The notes under the pieces: generated by a model | Told to the model about the DNA's origin: nothing | The model's database searches: none | Seen by the model: only the letters and a program-made list of their open reading frames with translations | Made by a program: the position numbers and the translations under genes | In this document: one piece after another, positions 1 to 10,083 of the stretch | Layout of the letters: each line of letters opens with the position of its first letter | How positions within the stretch are numbered: position 1 is the first letter of the stretch | Source: Caulobacteraceae bacterium | GTDB lineage: Bacteria; Pseudomonadota; Alphaproteobacteria; Caulobacterales; Caulobacteraceae | Direction: 5' to 3' | DNA length: 37,369 bases | Assembly: GCA_947378235.1 (NCBI GenBank) | Contig: CANCJE010000012.1 | Span: 1 to 37,369, forward strand

Positions 1-585
1 CTCAGCGGTCCAGCGGAAATCGGGGCTGCGATTGAACCTTTGCAGGGTCCAGTCGGCATAGTCGGCCCAGTCGGTGGCAAATCTTAAGCGCCCGCCCGGT
101 TTTAAGACCCGCGCCAGTTCGGCAATGACCTCAGGCTGAATCAGGCGGCGCTTGTGATGGCGCGACTTGGGCCAGGGGTCGGGGAAGAGGATAAAAATCC
201 GCGACAGACAGGCGCTCGGCAGGGCTGCGGCCAGTTCGCGCCCATCGCCCTGAAGGATACGGATATTGTCGATGCCGCGCTCGTCAATGTGGCGCACCGC
301 GCTGGCGGCACCATTTAGGAACGGCTCGGCCCCTAGGATCAGGACCTGCGGATGGCGCTGGGCCTGGGCGGCCATATGCTCGCCTGCGCCAAAGCCGATC
401 TCCAGCCAGACCTCGTCATAGCCCGGCGCAAGGACCGCCGGATCAATCGGCCCGAGGGCAGGATCGGGGATGGACAGGCGCGGCAGATTGGCCTCGATCA
501 GGCCTGCCTGCCGCGTCTTCAGTTGCCGCGCCTTGATGCGCCCATAGGAACGCAAAGGCCCGTGAGGTTTTTGACCAATGGACAT
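1..585 (-). CDS. trmB: tRNA (guanine-N7-)-methyltransferase TrmB, 3' end cut by window
   Basis: TrmB uses SAM to methylate N7 of G46 in the tRNA variable loop. The frame is open from an ATG at 585 to the window edge (195 codons), so the C-terminus is missing; the family is usually about 220-240 residues. The SAM-binding motif EIGFGAGEH lies at about residues 62-70, and the family signature around FPDPWPKSRHHKRR is clear further on. An N-terminal basic stretch (residues 6-25) precedes the Rossmann fold. It follows the metK stop by 17 bases, so a metK-trmB transcript is likely, pairing the SAM producer with a SAM user. Assignment is firm; only the C-terminal end is unseen. Confidence 0.93.
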   Translation of the reverse strand, partial: MSIGQKPHGPLRSYGRIKARQLKTRQAGLIEANLPRLSIPDPALGPIDPAVLAPGYDEVWLEIGFGAGEHMAAQAQRHPQVLILGAEPFLNGAASAVRHIDERGIDNIRILQGDGRELAAALPSACLSRIFILFPDPWPKSRHHKRRLIQPEVIAELARVLKPGGRLRFATDWADYADWTLQRFNRSPDFRWTAE

Positions 586-602
586 AGAGCCCCTTAGCCT
601 GA

Positions 603-1799
603 TTAGGCCAGACCGCTCAAGTCCTTGACCAGATCGGTGCGCTCCCAGCTGAAGCCGCCTTCATTGTCGGGCGCGCGGCCAAAGTGGCCATAGGCTGCGG
701 TGCGGGCATAGATCGGACGATTGAGCTGCAGGTGCTCACGGATAGCGCGCGGGGTCGCGCCGCCGACCAGCTCGGGCAAGACCTTCTCCAGCAGGGCCGG
801 ATCGACGCGGCCTGTATCATGCAGGTCGACATAGAAGGACAGGGGCTGGGCCACGCCAATGGCGTAGGAGATTTGGATCGTGCACTTGTCGGCCAGACCT
901 GCGGCGACAACATTCTTGGCCAGATAACGGCAAAGATAGGCCGCCGAGCGGTCCACCTTGGTCGGGTCCTTGCCGGAAAAGGCGCCGCCGCCGTGGGGTG
1001 AGGCGCCGCCATAGGTGTCAACAATGATCTTACGGCCGGTCAGGCCGGCATCTCCATCGGGGCCGCCGATCTCAAAACGGCCGGTGGGATTGACGTGCCA
1101 CTTGGTCTTGCGGGTCACCAGACCCTCAGGGAAAATCGACAGGACGTGCGGCTTGATCAGGTCAAGGACGCGCTTAGAGGTCGCGATCTTACCGTCGATG
1201 CGCTTCTTGTGCTGGTGAGACACCACGATCTGCAAGACTTGGGTCGGCTTGCCGTTCTCATAGAGCAGGGTCACCTGGCTCTTGGCGTCGGGTTCCAGCT
1301 CTGACAGTTCGCCCGAGTGACGCAGCTGGGCCAAACGATGCAGGATGTCGTGGCTATATTGCAGGGTCGCGGGCATGAGCTGCGGTGTCTCATTGGTCGC
1401 ATAGCCGAACATAATGCCCTGATCGCCCGCGCCCTCATCCTTGGTCGCAGAGGAATCGACGCCCTGTGCAATATGGGCCGACTGACCATGGAGGTGGCAA
1501 GCGAACTTGGCCTTTTCCCAATGGAAGCCCTTTTGCTCGTAGCCAATATCCTTGATGGCCGCGCGAACCTTGGGCTCTAGACCGGCAATGATGGCCTTGG
1601 TCTTTTCCTTGGTCGAGGCGCGAACCTCACCGGCGAGAACAATACGGTTGGTGGTGACAAGGGTCTCGCAGGCCACGCGGGCCTCTGGCTCTTCGCCCAG
1701 AAAAGCATCGACGACCACGTCGGAAATCCGGTCGGCAACCTTGTCAGGATGGCCCTCAGAAACGCTTTCGCTCGTGAAAATATAAGATGCACGGCTCAC
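603..1799 (-). CDS. metK: S-adenosylmethionine synthetase
   Basis: MetK makes SAM from methionine and ATP in the cytoplasm. The 398-residue protein has HPDKVAD at 17-23, the GAGDQG signature at 123-128 and the glycine-rich GGGAFSGKD loop at 270-278, all typical of the family and of full length. I place the start at a GTG at 1799. It gives the usual N-terminus ([20 protein letters not shown]) and has AAGGAG eight bases upstream. The longer open frame reaching 1886 begins with TTG and adds 29 residues unlike MetK. A sigma-70-like promoter with an embedded palindrome lies about 90 bases upstream, between this gene and the XRE regulator. trmB follows 17 bases downstream. Confidence 0.95.
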   Translation of the reverse strand: MSRASYIFTSESVSEGHPDKVADRISDVVVDAFLGEEPEARVACETLVTTNRIVLAGEVRASTKEKTKAIIAGLEPKVRAAIKDIGYEQKGFHWEKAKFACHLHGQSAHIAQGVDSSATKDEGAGDQGIMFGYATNETPQLMPATLQYSHDILHRLAQLRHSGELSELEPDAKSQVTLLYENGKPTQVLQIVVSHQHKKRIDGKIATSKRVLDLIKPHVLSIFPEGLVTRKTKWHVNPTGRFEIGGPDGDAGLTGRKIIVDTYGGASPHGGGAFSGKDPTKVDRSAAYLCRYLAKNVVAAGLADKCTIQISYAIGVAQPLSFYVDLHDTGRVDPALLEKVLPELVGGATPRAIREHLQLNRPIYARTAAYGHFGRAPDNEGGFSWERTDLVKDLSGLA

Positions 1800-1885
1800 A
1801 GGGCACACTCCTTGCAGAAAAGTCTTTATCGGATCGGCGATGACGTTCGTGGACAGGCTTGGCCGCACGCACCCCATTTGCATCA

Positions 1886-1914
1886 ATCATATAAAGATAT
1901 GTTTATATCTGCAA
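1886..1914 (-). promoter_or_regulatory. Candidate metK promoter
   Basis: On the minus strand TTGCAG (1909-1914) and TATGAT (1886-1891) are separated by exactly 17 bases, giving a sigma-70-like promoter. The -10 matches TATAAT at 5 of 6 positions; the -35 matches only the TTG. The predicted transcript starts near 1879, leaving a leader of about 80 bases before the metK GTG. The spacer is filled by the near-palindrome described separately. Confidence 0.55.
1889..1908. promoter_or_regulatory. 20-bp near-palindromic operator candidate upstream of metK
   Basis: The minus strand reads ATATAAACATATCTTTATAT. It equals its own reverse complement except at one symmetric pair of positions (8 and 13), so 18 of 20 bases are palindromic. 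It starts right after the -35 element and covers the first half of the -10, the classic place for a repressor site. The form is like the ATAAAGATATCTTTAT-type sites I recall for ArsR-family SahR/SamR regulators of the methionine/SAM cycle in proteobacteria. That link is from memory and is inference; no such regulator gene is in the window. Confidence 0.55.
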
Positions 1915-1936
1915 GTCAGGTCTTTGGTTGCTTACC

Positions 1937-2389
1937 CTAGTCGTGAGGGTCTGGGTCCAGATCGGTAACACCCGATGGGTCGCCCATGGCTCGCACCAGT
2001 TCAAGCAAGCGCCTGCGCATTCGTCCGCGTGGCACCTTTGGAAAATGGATGGCCAGCTCGAGACCTTCGGGCGTCATCAAAAATTCGTGCACAAATTGAT
2101 CTGAACCAGATTCCGCAAAGCCAAATTTCTGCGGTTCTGTCGGGTCACTGAGACCATCAAAGAAATAGGCGACTGGTGTCGATAGGGCGCGCGCAATTTC
2201 ATAGAGTTTCGAGGCACTAACGCGATTGGCACCCCTTTCGTATTTTTGGATCTGTTGAAAGGTCAGCCCAAGCTCTTCAGCAAGTTTTTCCTGACTAATG
2301 CCAAGAAGCTTCCGTCGCATCCGAACTCTTGCTCCGACATGCAAGTCTACGGGATTGGGAAATCGCTCAATTGGTGCAGCCGCGCCCAT
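1937..2389 (-). CDS. XRE-family transcriptional regulator, PraR/PhrR-like
   Basis: A 150-residue DNA-binding protein with a Cro/CI helix-turn-helix at about residues 18-75 (GARVRMRRKLLGISQEKLAE, then TFQQIQKYERGANRVSASKL). The C-terminal part is variable and ends acidic. This family is widespread in alphaproteobacteria; in rhizobia the PraR/PhrR members are linked to stress, biofilm and acid responses and lie beside lnt and metK, as here. The ATG at 2389 is the natural start. Its promoter would lie in the 78 bases up to the lnt stop. The target genes here are unknown; regulation of metK or itself is possible but not shown. Family assignment is firm, and orthology to PraR/PhrR rests on context and the helix-turn-helix sequence. 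Confidence 0.85.
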   Translation of the reverse strand: MGAAAPIERFPNPVDLHVGARVRMRRKLLGISQEKLAEELGLTFQQIQKYERGANRVSASKLYEIARALSTPVAYFFDGLSDPTEPQKFGFAESGSDQFVHEFLMTPEGLELAIHFPKVPRGRMRRRLLELVRAMGDPSGVTDLDPDPHD

Positions 2390-2467
2390 GGATGTCTCTT
2401 TCGATTAGATTTAACCTTGGATAGCAATTTTGTTTACCATTAATCGCTGCCTGTCACGTGGTTTTAT

Positions 2468-4078
2468 CTAATTGCGGCGCCTTGAGACCAACATAATAAT
2501 CAATGCTATCAATAGCATGAAGCCGAATGGACCATCGCCGAGGCGACTGTAGAGCGTGGGCTGCAAGGCATCCGGCAGAGGGGAATCGATCACCCCCTCC
2601 ACACCCTGAACCAAACTTTGGGTTGTGCTCCGGCGGCCATAGGCGTCAATTACAGCCGATATGCCCGTCGGCGTAGACCGGATCAGCGGCAGGCCCTCTT
2701 CAATGGCGCGGTAGCTGGCAATGTTTAGATGTTGCCAAGGGCCACTGGTTTTACCGAACCAAGCATCGTTCGAGACGTTCAAGATCCAAGCCGCCCTGCG
2801 ACCGGACAGGGCCGCGCCTTGCCGCGTGAAGCCGGGAAACAGGCTCTCATAGCAGATCAAGGGCTGAACCAGCGGCAAGCCATCAAATTGCACGGGCTGG
2901 GGCCTTGGGCCGGGGGTGAAATCATCCGGTGCGTGGACCAACCGCCGAATGCCCACCCGTCCCAAGATTTCACCGAGCGGCAGATATTCTCCGAAGGGCA
3001 CCAGCCGGTACTTGTCATAGAGGCCCGTGACCTTCAGGTCCGCGCCCTCGCGTCGGACCCCGACCAGACTATTATAATAGAGCGGCCTATCGGGCGTTCC
3101 GCCATATCGAAAACCGCCCGTCATCAAGACCTGACCCGGCTTGAGCGAGGCCGTAACAACATCGCGCGTCCAACTGCCGGGGGCCAGATAGTCATCCAAG
3201 GCCGACGGAATAGCCCCCTCAGGCCAGATCACCACCGCTGGAACCGGACCCTTGCTCGGACGGGTGGTCAAGGCGGTATATTTGGCCAAAATATTGCGGA
3301 AATTTTCCGGCGTCCATTTGGCAGATTGGGGAATATTGGCCTGAACGATGCGCACCACCGGGCCCCGCGCCGATGGCGGCGAAGCGTGGGCCAACCGAAC
3401 CAGGCCAAAGCCATAGAGACCCGCCATCAGGGCGACAGCAGCCCCCGCCAACACCAAGCCCTGCCGCCGCTGATCTTGGCTCAGCAGCAGGCCAAAGGAT
3501 CCGGCAATCCACAGGGTGATTAGACTGAGCCCATAGGCACCAACCACCGATGCCATCTGCGACGGCGCAGACCCCGCGCGCCAGGTCTCCCCCGGCAGGT
3601 TCCAGGCAAAGCCGGTGAGCACATGGCCTCGCAGCCATTCGACCACAGAAAAGACCAGCACAAAGGCTGCGATCCGAACCAGAGCCGAAGCCTGCCGAGG
3701 CACGGCCCACCGATAGGCCAGACCGGCAACGCCCCAGAACAGGGCCAGACCGCCAGATAGGGACAGGACCGCGATTGGCGCCATCCAGCCATAGACCTCG
3801 ATATCCACCAAAAAGGCTTCGCCGACCCACCAGGTGCCGACGAAGAAATAGGCCAGACCAAACAGCCAGCCGCGCCAAAAGCCGCCCCTCAATCGATGGC
3901 GTGCGCCCATATCCTGATCGATGAGGTGAAGCGCTAGACCATAGCCCAATAGTCCGGGCAACATCCCGAAGGGCGGGTGCGCCAACGCCGCGCCCAGTCC
4001 TGCCAGCAAGCAGCAAAGGGCCGCGCCCCACGGCCTCTGCGCCCAGCGCGCCACGACATCGACGCGCTTTTGGATCAC
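2468..4078 (-). CDS. lnt: Apolipoprotein N-acyltransferase
   Basis: Lnt adds the third acyl chain to the N-terminal cysteine of lipoproteins at the inner membrane. The 536-residue protein has several hydrophobic helices over residues 1-230, then a nitrilase-like periplasmic domain with the catalytic triad visible: E287 (VIWPEGAIPS), K356 (YDKYRLVPFGEYLP) and C409 (LICYESLFPG). A last membrane helix sits at about 515-532. Length is normal. The start is a GTG at 4078 whose bases overlap the corC stop (GTGA), so the two are translationally coupled. An ortholog in Sinorhizobium (actA) is needed for acid tolerance, and the adjacent XRE regulator fits that neighbourhood. Confidence 0.95.
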   Translation of the reverse strand: MIQKRVDVVARWAQRPWGAALCCLLAGLGAALAHPPFGMLPGLLGYGLALHLIDQDMGARHRLRGGFWRGWLFGLAYFFVGTWWVGEAFLVDIEVYGWMAPIAVLSLSGGLALFWGVAGLAYRWAVPRQASALVRIAAFVLVFSVVEWLRGHVLTGFAWNLPGETWRAGSAPSQMASVVGAYGLSLITLWIAGSFGLLLSQDQRRQGLVLAGAAVALMAGLYGFGLVRLAHASPPSARGPVVRIVQANIPQSAKWTPENFRNILAKYTALTTRPSKGPVPAVVIWPEGAIPSALDDYLAPGSWTRDVVTASLKPGQVLMTGGFRYGGTPDRPLYYNSLVGVRREGADLKVTGLYDKYRLVPFGEYLPLGEILGRVGIRRLVHAPDDFTPGPRPQPVQFDGLPLVQPLICYESLFPGFTRQGAALSGRRAAWILNVSNDAWFGKTSGPWQHLNIASYRAIEEGLPLIRSTPTGISAVIDAYGRRSTTQSLVQGVEGVIDSPLPDALQPTLYSRLGDGPFGFMLLIALIIMLVSRRRN

Positions 4079-5010
4079 GAGGCTTCTGTAGCCGCTGGCG
4101 TGGCGCTTCTCATCCGCAGGCGCTTGACCCGGCGCGGATCTGAATCGGTAATTTCGAACTCAAAGCCTGAGGGATGGGCGATGACCTCGCCGCGCTGCGG
4201 CACCCGTCCGGCAAGGGCGCTGACCAGCCCCCCGACCGTGTCGATCTCTTCTTCATAATCGGCCAGCATCAGCTCTGCATCGGCCATAGCCTCGAGCTCT
4301 TCCAGCGGCGCACGGGCATCACATTCATAGATGCCGCCAGCGCGAGCGACGATAGAGGCCTGATGGGCGTCGTCATGCTCATCATCAATCTCGCCGACAA
4401 CGGCCTCAACCAGATCCTCAAGCGTGACAATGCCATCGGTGCCGCCGAACTCGTCGATCACGAGCGCCATATGGATGCGCGTCGCCTGCATCTTGACCAG
4501 TAGGTCTGCCGCCCTCATCGAGGCGGGGACATAGAGCACCTCACGGCGAAGACGGTGCAGGACCGGCTCGCTCTGGGCCGGGCGCTTAGCCTCATCGACC
4601 AGCAGCTTGAATACATCTTTCACGTGGACCACCCCGACCGGGTCATCGAGATTGTCGCGATAGATCGGCATCCGCGAATGGCCGGCCTCTATGAAGGTCG
4701 ACAGAACCTCCTCAAAGGGCGCGGAAATATCGATGGCAACAATATCGGCGCGCGGGGTCATGACATCATCCACGCGCAGGGTCTTAAAGGCCTCGGCCTG
4801 ATCGACAATGTCGACGGCACCATCATGTGTGGCCGAGGCGTTTGAGGCCGCGGGTGCCGCACCCTTCCCCATCAGGCCCCATCCTAGGGCACCGAACAGT
4901 CCGCGATCGCTGCGCCGACGGCGGGCCATCGGCTTTTGAGCGCCGTGATTTGAGGGGGCCTTAGAACTGGGATCGTCAGGACTGGACATGGTCTTGCGCG
5001 GGCGCTCCAT
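4075..5010 (-). CDS. corC: CBS-domain protein of the CorC/HlyC family
   Basis: A 311-residue soluble protein. After a low-complexity N-terminus (residues 1-50) come two CBS repeats (about 75-205, with [17 protein letters not shown] at the start) and a C-terminal CorC/HlyC domain (about 225-300, with [13 protein letters not shown] and ending in RRVKRLRM). No membrane-spanning DUF21 segment is present, so this is the short form. CorC is associated with magnesium/cobalt efflux in enterobacteria, but the biochemical role of the alphaproteobacterial short form is unclear. The start could also be the ATG at 4989 (seven residues shorter); both overlap the end of ybeY and neither has a strong ribosome binding site. 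It overlaps lnt by 4 bases. Confidence 0.88.
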   Translation of the reverse strand: MERPRKTMSSPDDPSSKAPSNHGAQKPMARRRRSDRGLFGALGWGLMGKGAAPAASNASATHDGAVDIVDQAEAFKTLRVDDVMTPRADIVAIDISAPFEEVLSTFIEAGHSRMPIYRDNLDDPVGVVHVKDVFKLLVDEAKRPAQSEPVLHRLRREVLYVPASMRAADLLVKMQATRIHMALVIDEFGGTDGIVTLEDLVEAVVGEIDDEHDDAHQASIVARAGGIYECDARAPLEELEAMADAELMLADYEEEIDTVGGLVSALAGRVPQRGEVIAHPSGFEFEITDSDPRRVKRLRMRSATPAATEAS

Positions 5011-5479
5011 AGGGATCCGTCACGCCAAGTCCGGCCAGAAGGGTGCGTTCTAGCCCCTCCATCAACTCAGCCTCGGCATCGGTTTCGTGATCATAGCCTA
5101 AAAGATGCAGGGTCCCATGTACCGTTAAATGACAAAGATGATCGGCAAGGCTCTTGCCCTGCTCATCGGCCTCGCGCGCGCAGACCCCAAGCGCCAAGGC
5201 TATATCGCCCAAATGACCTTCAGGATTTTGCGGGGCAGGAAAGGATAGGACATTGGTGGGTTTATCTTGCCCCCGGAACCGGCCGTTCAAGGCTTGAACC
5301 GCCTCATTATCCGTCAATAGCACCACCACCGCGCTGCCCTCAACATCGGTCAGGCGCGGCGCAGACAAGGCCGCCTGCGCGGCCCTACCGATCAGGGCTT
5401 GGCTCTCATCTTCGGTCAAAGACAGGGCGGGCAACCACGCCTCGTCGTCAATCTCCACCTCAATGGCGAGAGGATCCAT
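4976..5479 (-). CDS. ybeY: Endoribonuclease YbeY
   Basis: YbeY is a zinc-dependent RNase acting in 16S rRNA 3'-end maturation and ribosome quality control. The 167-residue product carries the metal-binding signature HGTLHLLGYDH with H121, H125 and H131, plus the upstream NVLSFPAP motif. Length is usual. The start ATG at 5479 lies two bases after the phoH stop, and its 3' end overlaps corC, so phoH, ybeY and corC form a tightly coupled run. The ybeZ-ybeY-corC-lnt order is conserved across many proteobacteria, which supports the call. Confidence 0.95.
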   Translation of the reverse strand: MDPLAIEVEIDDEAWLPALSLTEDESQALIGRAAQAALSAPRLTDVEGSAVVVLLTDNEAVQALNGRFRGQDKPTNVLSFPAPQNPEGHLGDIALALGVCAREADEQGKSLADHLCHLTVHGTLHLLGYDHETDAEAELMEGLERTLLAGLGVTDPYGAPAQDHVQS

Positions 5480-5481
5480 CG

Positions 5482-6425
5482 CTAGGTCCGATTGCTGTCG
5501 GCGTCATAGGCCCGCACAATGCGCTCGACCAAGGGATGGCGCACCACGTCCTCGGCTGAAAAGCGCGAAATGCCGACGCCCTTTACGCCGTCCAACAGAC
5601 CCACCGCGTGGGACAGGCCTGAATCTCTGGGATTGAGCAGATCGACCTGTGAGGGGTCACCGGTGACCACCATCCGCGCGCCCTCACCCAGACGGGTCAG
5701 GACCATCTTCATCTGTAGGCGCGAGGCATTTTGCGCCTCATCGACAATGACAAAGGCATGGCTGAGGGTACGGCCGCGCATAAAGGCGATGGGGGCAACC
5801 TCGATCTCGCCCTTTTCACGGCGACGGCGAAGCTGTTCGGCGCCCAACAGATCGGTCAAGGCCTCCCAGACTGGGGCCATATAGGGATCGACCTTTTCGG
5901 TTAGATCGCCCGGCAGAAAGCCCAAACGCTCACCTGCCTCAACGGCTGGACGGGTCACGACCAGACGGTCCACCTCGCCGCGCAGCAACATATTGGCCCC
6001 ATGAGCCACAGCCAAATAGGTCTTGCCGGTTCCGGCAGGGCCGACGCCGAAGACCAGTTCATATTGGCTCAGCATCTCCAGATAGTTGGCCTGAGCCGCG
6101 GTCTTGGCGGCCACCACACCGCGCTTGCCCATCGGCATGGAGCGGGCCGCGCCGGGCTTATCGCCAGAGCGCACCGCACCAATGGCCATGCGGACATCCG
6201 ATTCGGCCACTTCGGCCCCCGACCGGGCACGATCCGCCAGACTGTCGATCACCGCCTTGGCCCCGGTCAGGCTCTTGGCGGCACCGCGCAGGGCTAGACC
6301 CCCGCCAGGCGTCTCGATCAGCACTGAAAATGCATTTTCAATCAGGGCAACATGGCGAGCATTGGCCCCGCAAATCGCGGCCTGAATAGGCTCAGGCAGG
6401 GCGATGAACTCGTCGATGACGCGGC

Positions 6426-6429
<4 letters not shown>
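5482..6429 (-). CDS. ybeZ: PhoH-like ATPase (YbeZ)
   Basis: A 315-residue P-loop ATPase of the PhoH family. Walker A is GPAGTGKT at 130-137 and Walker B VIVDEAQN at 227-234; the [11 protein letters not shown] segment near the C-terminus is also typical. YbeZ partners with YbeY in RNA metabolism; its exact reaction is not settled. The start is a TTG at 6429 whose bases overlap the miaB stop (TTGA). No ATG or GTG lies upstream before a stop, and the next in-frame Met is near residue 81, which would remove the N-terminal part. So this is a non-ATG, translationally coupled start. Confidence 0.93.
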
Positions 6430-7787
<1,358 letters not shown>

Positions 7788-7841
7788 GATGGGGTTATGG
7801 GGTCGTAGAGGTCCGGTGGCAAGATGCCCCGCCAGAGCCGC

Positions 7842-8276
7842 TTAACCCTTGCTGTCCTCTAGCGCGTCCAAAGGCACGCCATAGAGCTCGAGCCGGTGAT
7901 CAATGAGCCGATAGCCGAGGCGGCGCGCAATGGCCGCCTGGAGGGCTTCGATCTCTTCGTCCATGAACTCAATGACCTTTCCGGTCTTCATATCGATGAG
8001 GTGGTCGTGATGGTCTTGCGGGGCCTCTTCATAGCGCGAGCGGCCATCACGAAACTCATGGCGGGCAATGATCCCGGACTCTTCGAACAGGCGCACGGTG
8101 CGATAGACCGTCGCGATCGAGATGTTGGGGTCCACCGCCGCAGAGCGACGATAGAGCTCTTCGACATCCGGATGATCCGTCGCTTTGGACAGAACCCGCG
8201 CCACAACCCGGCGCTGGTCGGTCATCCGCATACCCTTATCGACACATAGCTGTTCAATACGGTCCAAAACGCCCAC
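7842..8276 (-). CDS. fur: Ferric uptake regulator Fur
   Basis: A 144-residue Fur-family repressor with an N-terminal winged helix (TDQRRVVARVL at 19-29, SIATVYRTVRLFEE at 53-66) and a C-terminal dimerisation domain with the metal-binding run D88-H89-H90-D91-H92. It has only one cysteine (C11) and lacks the CxxC structural-zinc pairs of E. coli Fur, as is common for alphaproteobacterial Fur proteins such as that of Caulobacter. Its place directly upstream of miaB is also Caulobacter-like and favours Fur over Zur, Mur or Irr. The start is a GTG at 8276; a TTG three codons later is possible. It follows rimI by 35 bases and may be cotranscribed. Confidence 0.92.
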   Translation of the reverse strand: MGVLDRIEQLCVDKGMRMTDQRRVVARVLSKATDHPDVEELYRRSAAVDPNISIATVYRTVRLFEESGIIARHEFRDGRSRYEEAPQDHHDHLIDMKTGKVIEFMDEEIEALQAAIARRLGYRLIDHRLELYGVPLDALEDSKG

Positions 8277-8311
8277 CCGTCTGCCAACCCATTATCAGTA
8301 CCATAGCGGTA

Positions 8312-8785
8312 TCAGGCGGGCTTGTTAAGGTTGCGTCGCAATACCAAGGCGTCAACTGGACGACCGTCCGGGCCGGTATAGTAACCGCGCCTCAAACCGA
8401 CCCGAACGAACCTCGCCTTCTCATAGAGGGCAAGGGCGGCCAGATTGTCGACAGAAACCTCTAAAAACAGCGCCTCGCCGCCCTGCTGGGTGGCCAGTTC
8501 ACTGGCCGCCGCCAAGAGGGCCTGCCCAAGACCGCTGCGGCGATGGTCAGGATCAACGGCGATGGTCAAGATTTCAGCTTCGCCAGCCACCACACGCGCT
8601 AAGACAAAGCCACGGGGGCCGGTGGAATCCTCAGCCATCAGGCCGATCACACCCTCCCCCGCCAACAGATCGGCGATGGCGGTCACCAGCCAAGGATGAT
8701 CAAAGGCTCGGGCATGAAGGGCCGCGAGGGCTTGGGCATCGCGCGGTGCGGCCGTGCGGATCGGCGCCTGCTGAGCCTTGCTCAC
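8312..8785 (-). CDS. rimI: Ribosomal protein S18 alanine N-acetyltransferase
   Basis: A 157-residue single-domain GNAT acetyltransferase. The acetyl-CoA loop reads DPDHRRSGLGQALL (about 79-92), and the segment EVSVDNLAALALYEKARF followed by RRGYY is characteristic of RimI. The start is a GTG at 8785 overlapping the tsaB stop (GTGA). The tsaB-rimI pairing is widespread and supports RimI rather than a generic GNAT protein. Its usual substrate is the N-terminal alanine of ribosomal protein S18. Confidence 0.9.
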   Translation of the reverse strand: MSKAQQAPIRTAAPRDAQALAALHARAFDHPWLVTAIADLLAGEGVIGLMAEDSTGPRGFVLARVVAGEAEILTIAVDPDHRRSGLGQALLAAASELATQQGGEALFLEVSVDNLAALALYEKARFVRVGLRRGYYTGPDGRPVDALVLRRNLNKPA

Positions 8786-9444
8786 AGGTCAAGATCCGGC
8801 GGCGTGATCCCGCCCGGCAGTTTGGCATCGGGCGCACGCAGATAGAGCGGCTTGGGCGGCACGACCGGGGCGATGCGGGCCTGCTGGGCGATGGCAACAG
8901 GGTCAGCGGCGGGGCACTCCACCCGTGTGGCATGGGCAAAGATTCCCGCCAGAGCCGAGGCTCCCGGACCCACCAGGGTCACAGGCCCACCTTGCCAAAG
9001 CTCACCCAAGCGCGCGGCTGCGACCTCCGCCGAGAGGGCATCGGGGGCCATGACCGGATGACCATCGATAAAGGCTTGCATATAGAGCTGACCGCGCCGC
9101 CCATCGATCACGGCGGCGACCAGCCCCTCAGGCGAGACCGAAGCGGCCAGAGCCTGCAAGGACCCAATACCAATACAGGGCCGGTCTAGCGCCAGAGCGA
9201 GGCCCTTGGCAAAGGCCATTCCGACCCGAAGGCCGGTAAAGGAGCCCGGCCCGACGGTGACAGCCACCCGGTCCAATGCAGAAAAGGCCAAGCCCGCCTC
9301 AGCCATCACCTCTTGCACCATCAGGGCCAACCGTTCCTGGTGGCCACGCACCATCGGCTCGGTCTTGCGGGCCAGAACCTGGCCATCCTCGACCAGCGCC
9401 ACGCTGCAGGCATTGAGGGCCGTATCGAGGGCCAGAATGATCAT
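8782..9444 (-). CDS. tsaB: tRNA threonylcarbamoyladenosine biosynthesis protein TsaB
   Basis: TsaB is the inactive-kinase partner of TsaD in t6A37 synthesis on ANN-decoding tRNAs. The 220-residue product begins MIILALDTALNACSVALVED and has the family block VGPGSFTGLRVGMAFAKGLA. The ASKHA fold is recognisable and the length is usual. The frame is open further upstream, but the ATG at 9444 gives the normal N-terminus and is preceded by GAGGG seven bases away. TsaC, TsaD and TsaE are not in the window. It overlaps rimI by 4 bases. Confidence 0.94.
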   Translation of the reverse strand: MIILALDTALNACSVALVEDGQVLARKTEPMVRGHQERLALMVQEVMAEAGLAFSALDRVAVTVGPGSFTGLRVGMAFAKGLALALDRPCIGIGSLQALAASVSPEGLVAAVIDGRRGQLYMQAFIDGHPVMAPDALSAEVAAARLGELWQGGPVTLVGPGASALAGIFAHATRVECPAADPVAIAQQARIAPVVPPKPLYLRAPDAKLPGGITPPDLDL

Positions 9445-9466
9445 GGGGCGACCCTCGTCTGTCCGA

Positions 9467-10057
9467 TCACAGGAGCTGACAGGCTTCCTCAAAGGCCAGA
9501 CGCGGTGAGCGCGCAAAGAGGTTCTCGTCCGTGCCATAGCCAATATTGCACAGGAAATTGGCCTTGATATTGGTGTCGGCAAAGAACTCGGCATCAACGC
9601 CTGCGCTATCAAAGCCCGACATTGGCCCACAATCGAGGCCCAGCGAGCGGGCCGCGATCATCAGATAGGCCCCCTGAAGGGTGCTGTTACGCATGGCGGT
9701 GGCCTCAGTCACGCCCGGCGCGCTGAACCAGTAGCGGGCATTGGGATCATGGGGAAAGAGGCGCGGCATCTGCTCGGCAAAGTCCAGATCTTGGCCGATG
9801 ATCACGGTGACCGGAGCCGCGGCGGACTTGGTACGGTTGCCTTCGGACAGGAGCGGCAGCAGGCGCGCCTTCGCCTCAGGCGATGTCACAAAGACAAACC
9901 GCGCGGGCGAGGCATTGGCCGAGGTCGGGCCATATTTGGCCAACTCATAGACCGCCCGGATCAGGGTCTCGGAGACGGTTTGCGTCGTCCAGCCATTGTG
10001 CGACCGCGCCGTACGAAACAGCTGATCCAAGGCCTTGTCGTCGAGCGGATTGGACAT
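9467..10057 (-). CDS. Nitroreductase family protein, RutE/HadB type
   Basis: A 196-residue flavin-dependent reductase. The block [15 protein letters not shown], the segment [10 protein letters not shown] and the C-terminus [26 protein letters not shown]-like pattern (ending [16 protein letters not shown]) match the RutE subfamily, described in E. coli as a malonic semialdehyde reductase of uracil breakdown. No other rut gene is nearby, so that pathway role is not supported here; a general NAD(P)H quinone or nitro reductase is equally possible. The ATG at 10057, with GGAG 9-12 bases upstream, gives the family N-terminus. The longer open frame adds 50 residues with no counterpart. Confidence 0.86.
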   Translation of the reverse strand: MSNPLDDKALDQLFRTARSHNGWTTQTVSETLIRAVYELAKYGPTSANASPARFVFVTSPEAKARLLPLLSEGNRTKSAAAPVTVIIGQDLDFAEQMPRLFPHDPNARYWFSAPGVTEATAMRNSTLQGAYLMIAARSLGLDCGPMSGFDSAGVDAEFFADTNIKANFLCNIGYGTDENLFARSPRLAFEEACQLL

Positions 10058-10083
10058 CAGAAAATCTCCGAAAAATCTTAGGA

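Noticed and set aside
1800-1879. Possible SAM riboswitch in the metK leader
   Set aside because: I could not fit the conserved elements of SAM-II or the SAM/SAH class to the 80-base leader by eye. A covariance-model search would decide.
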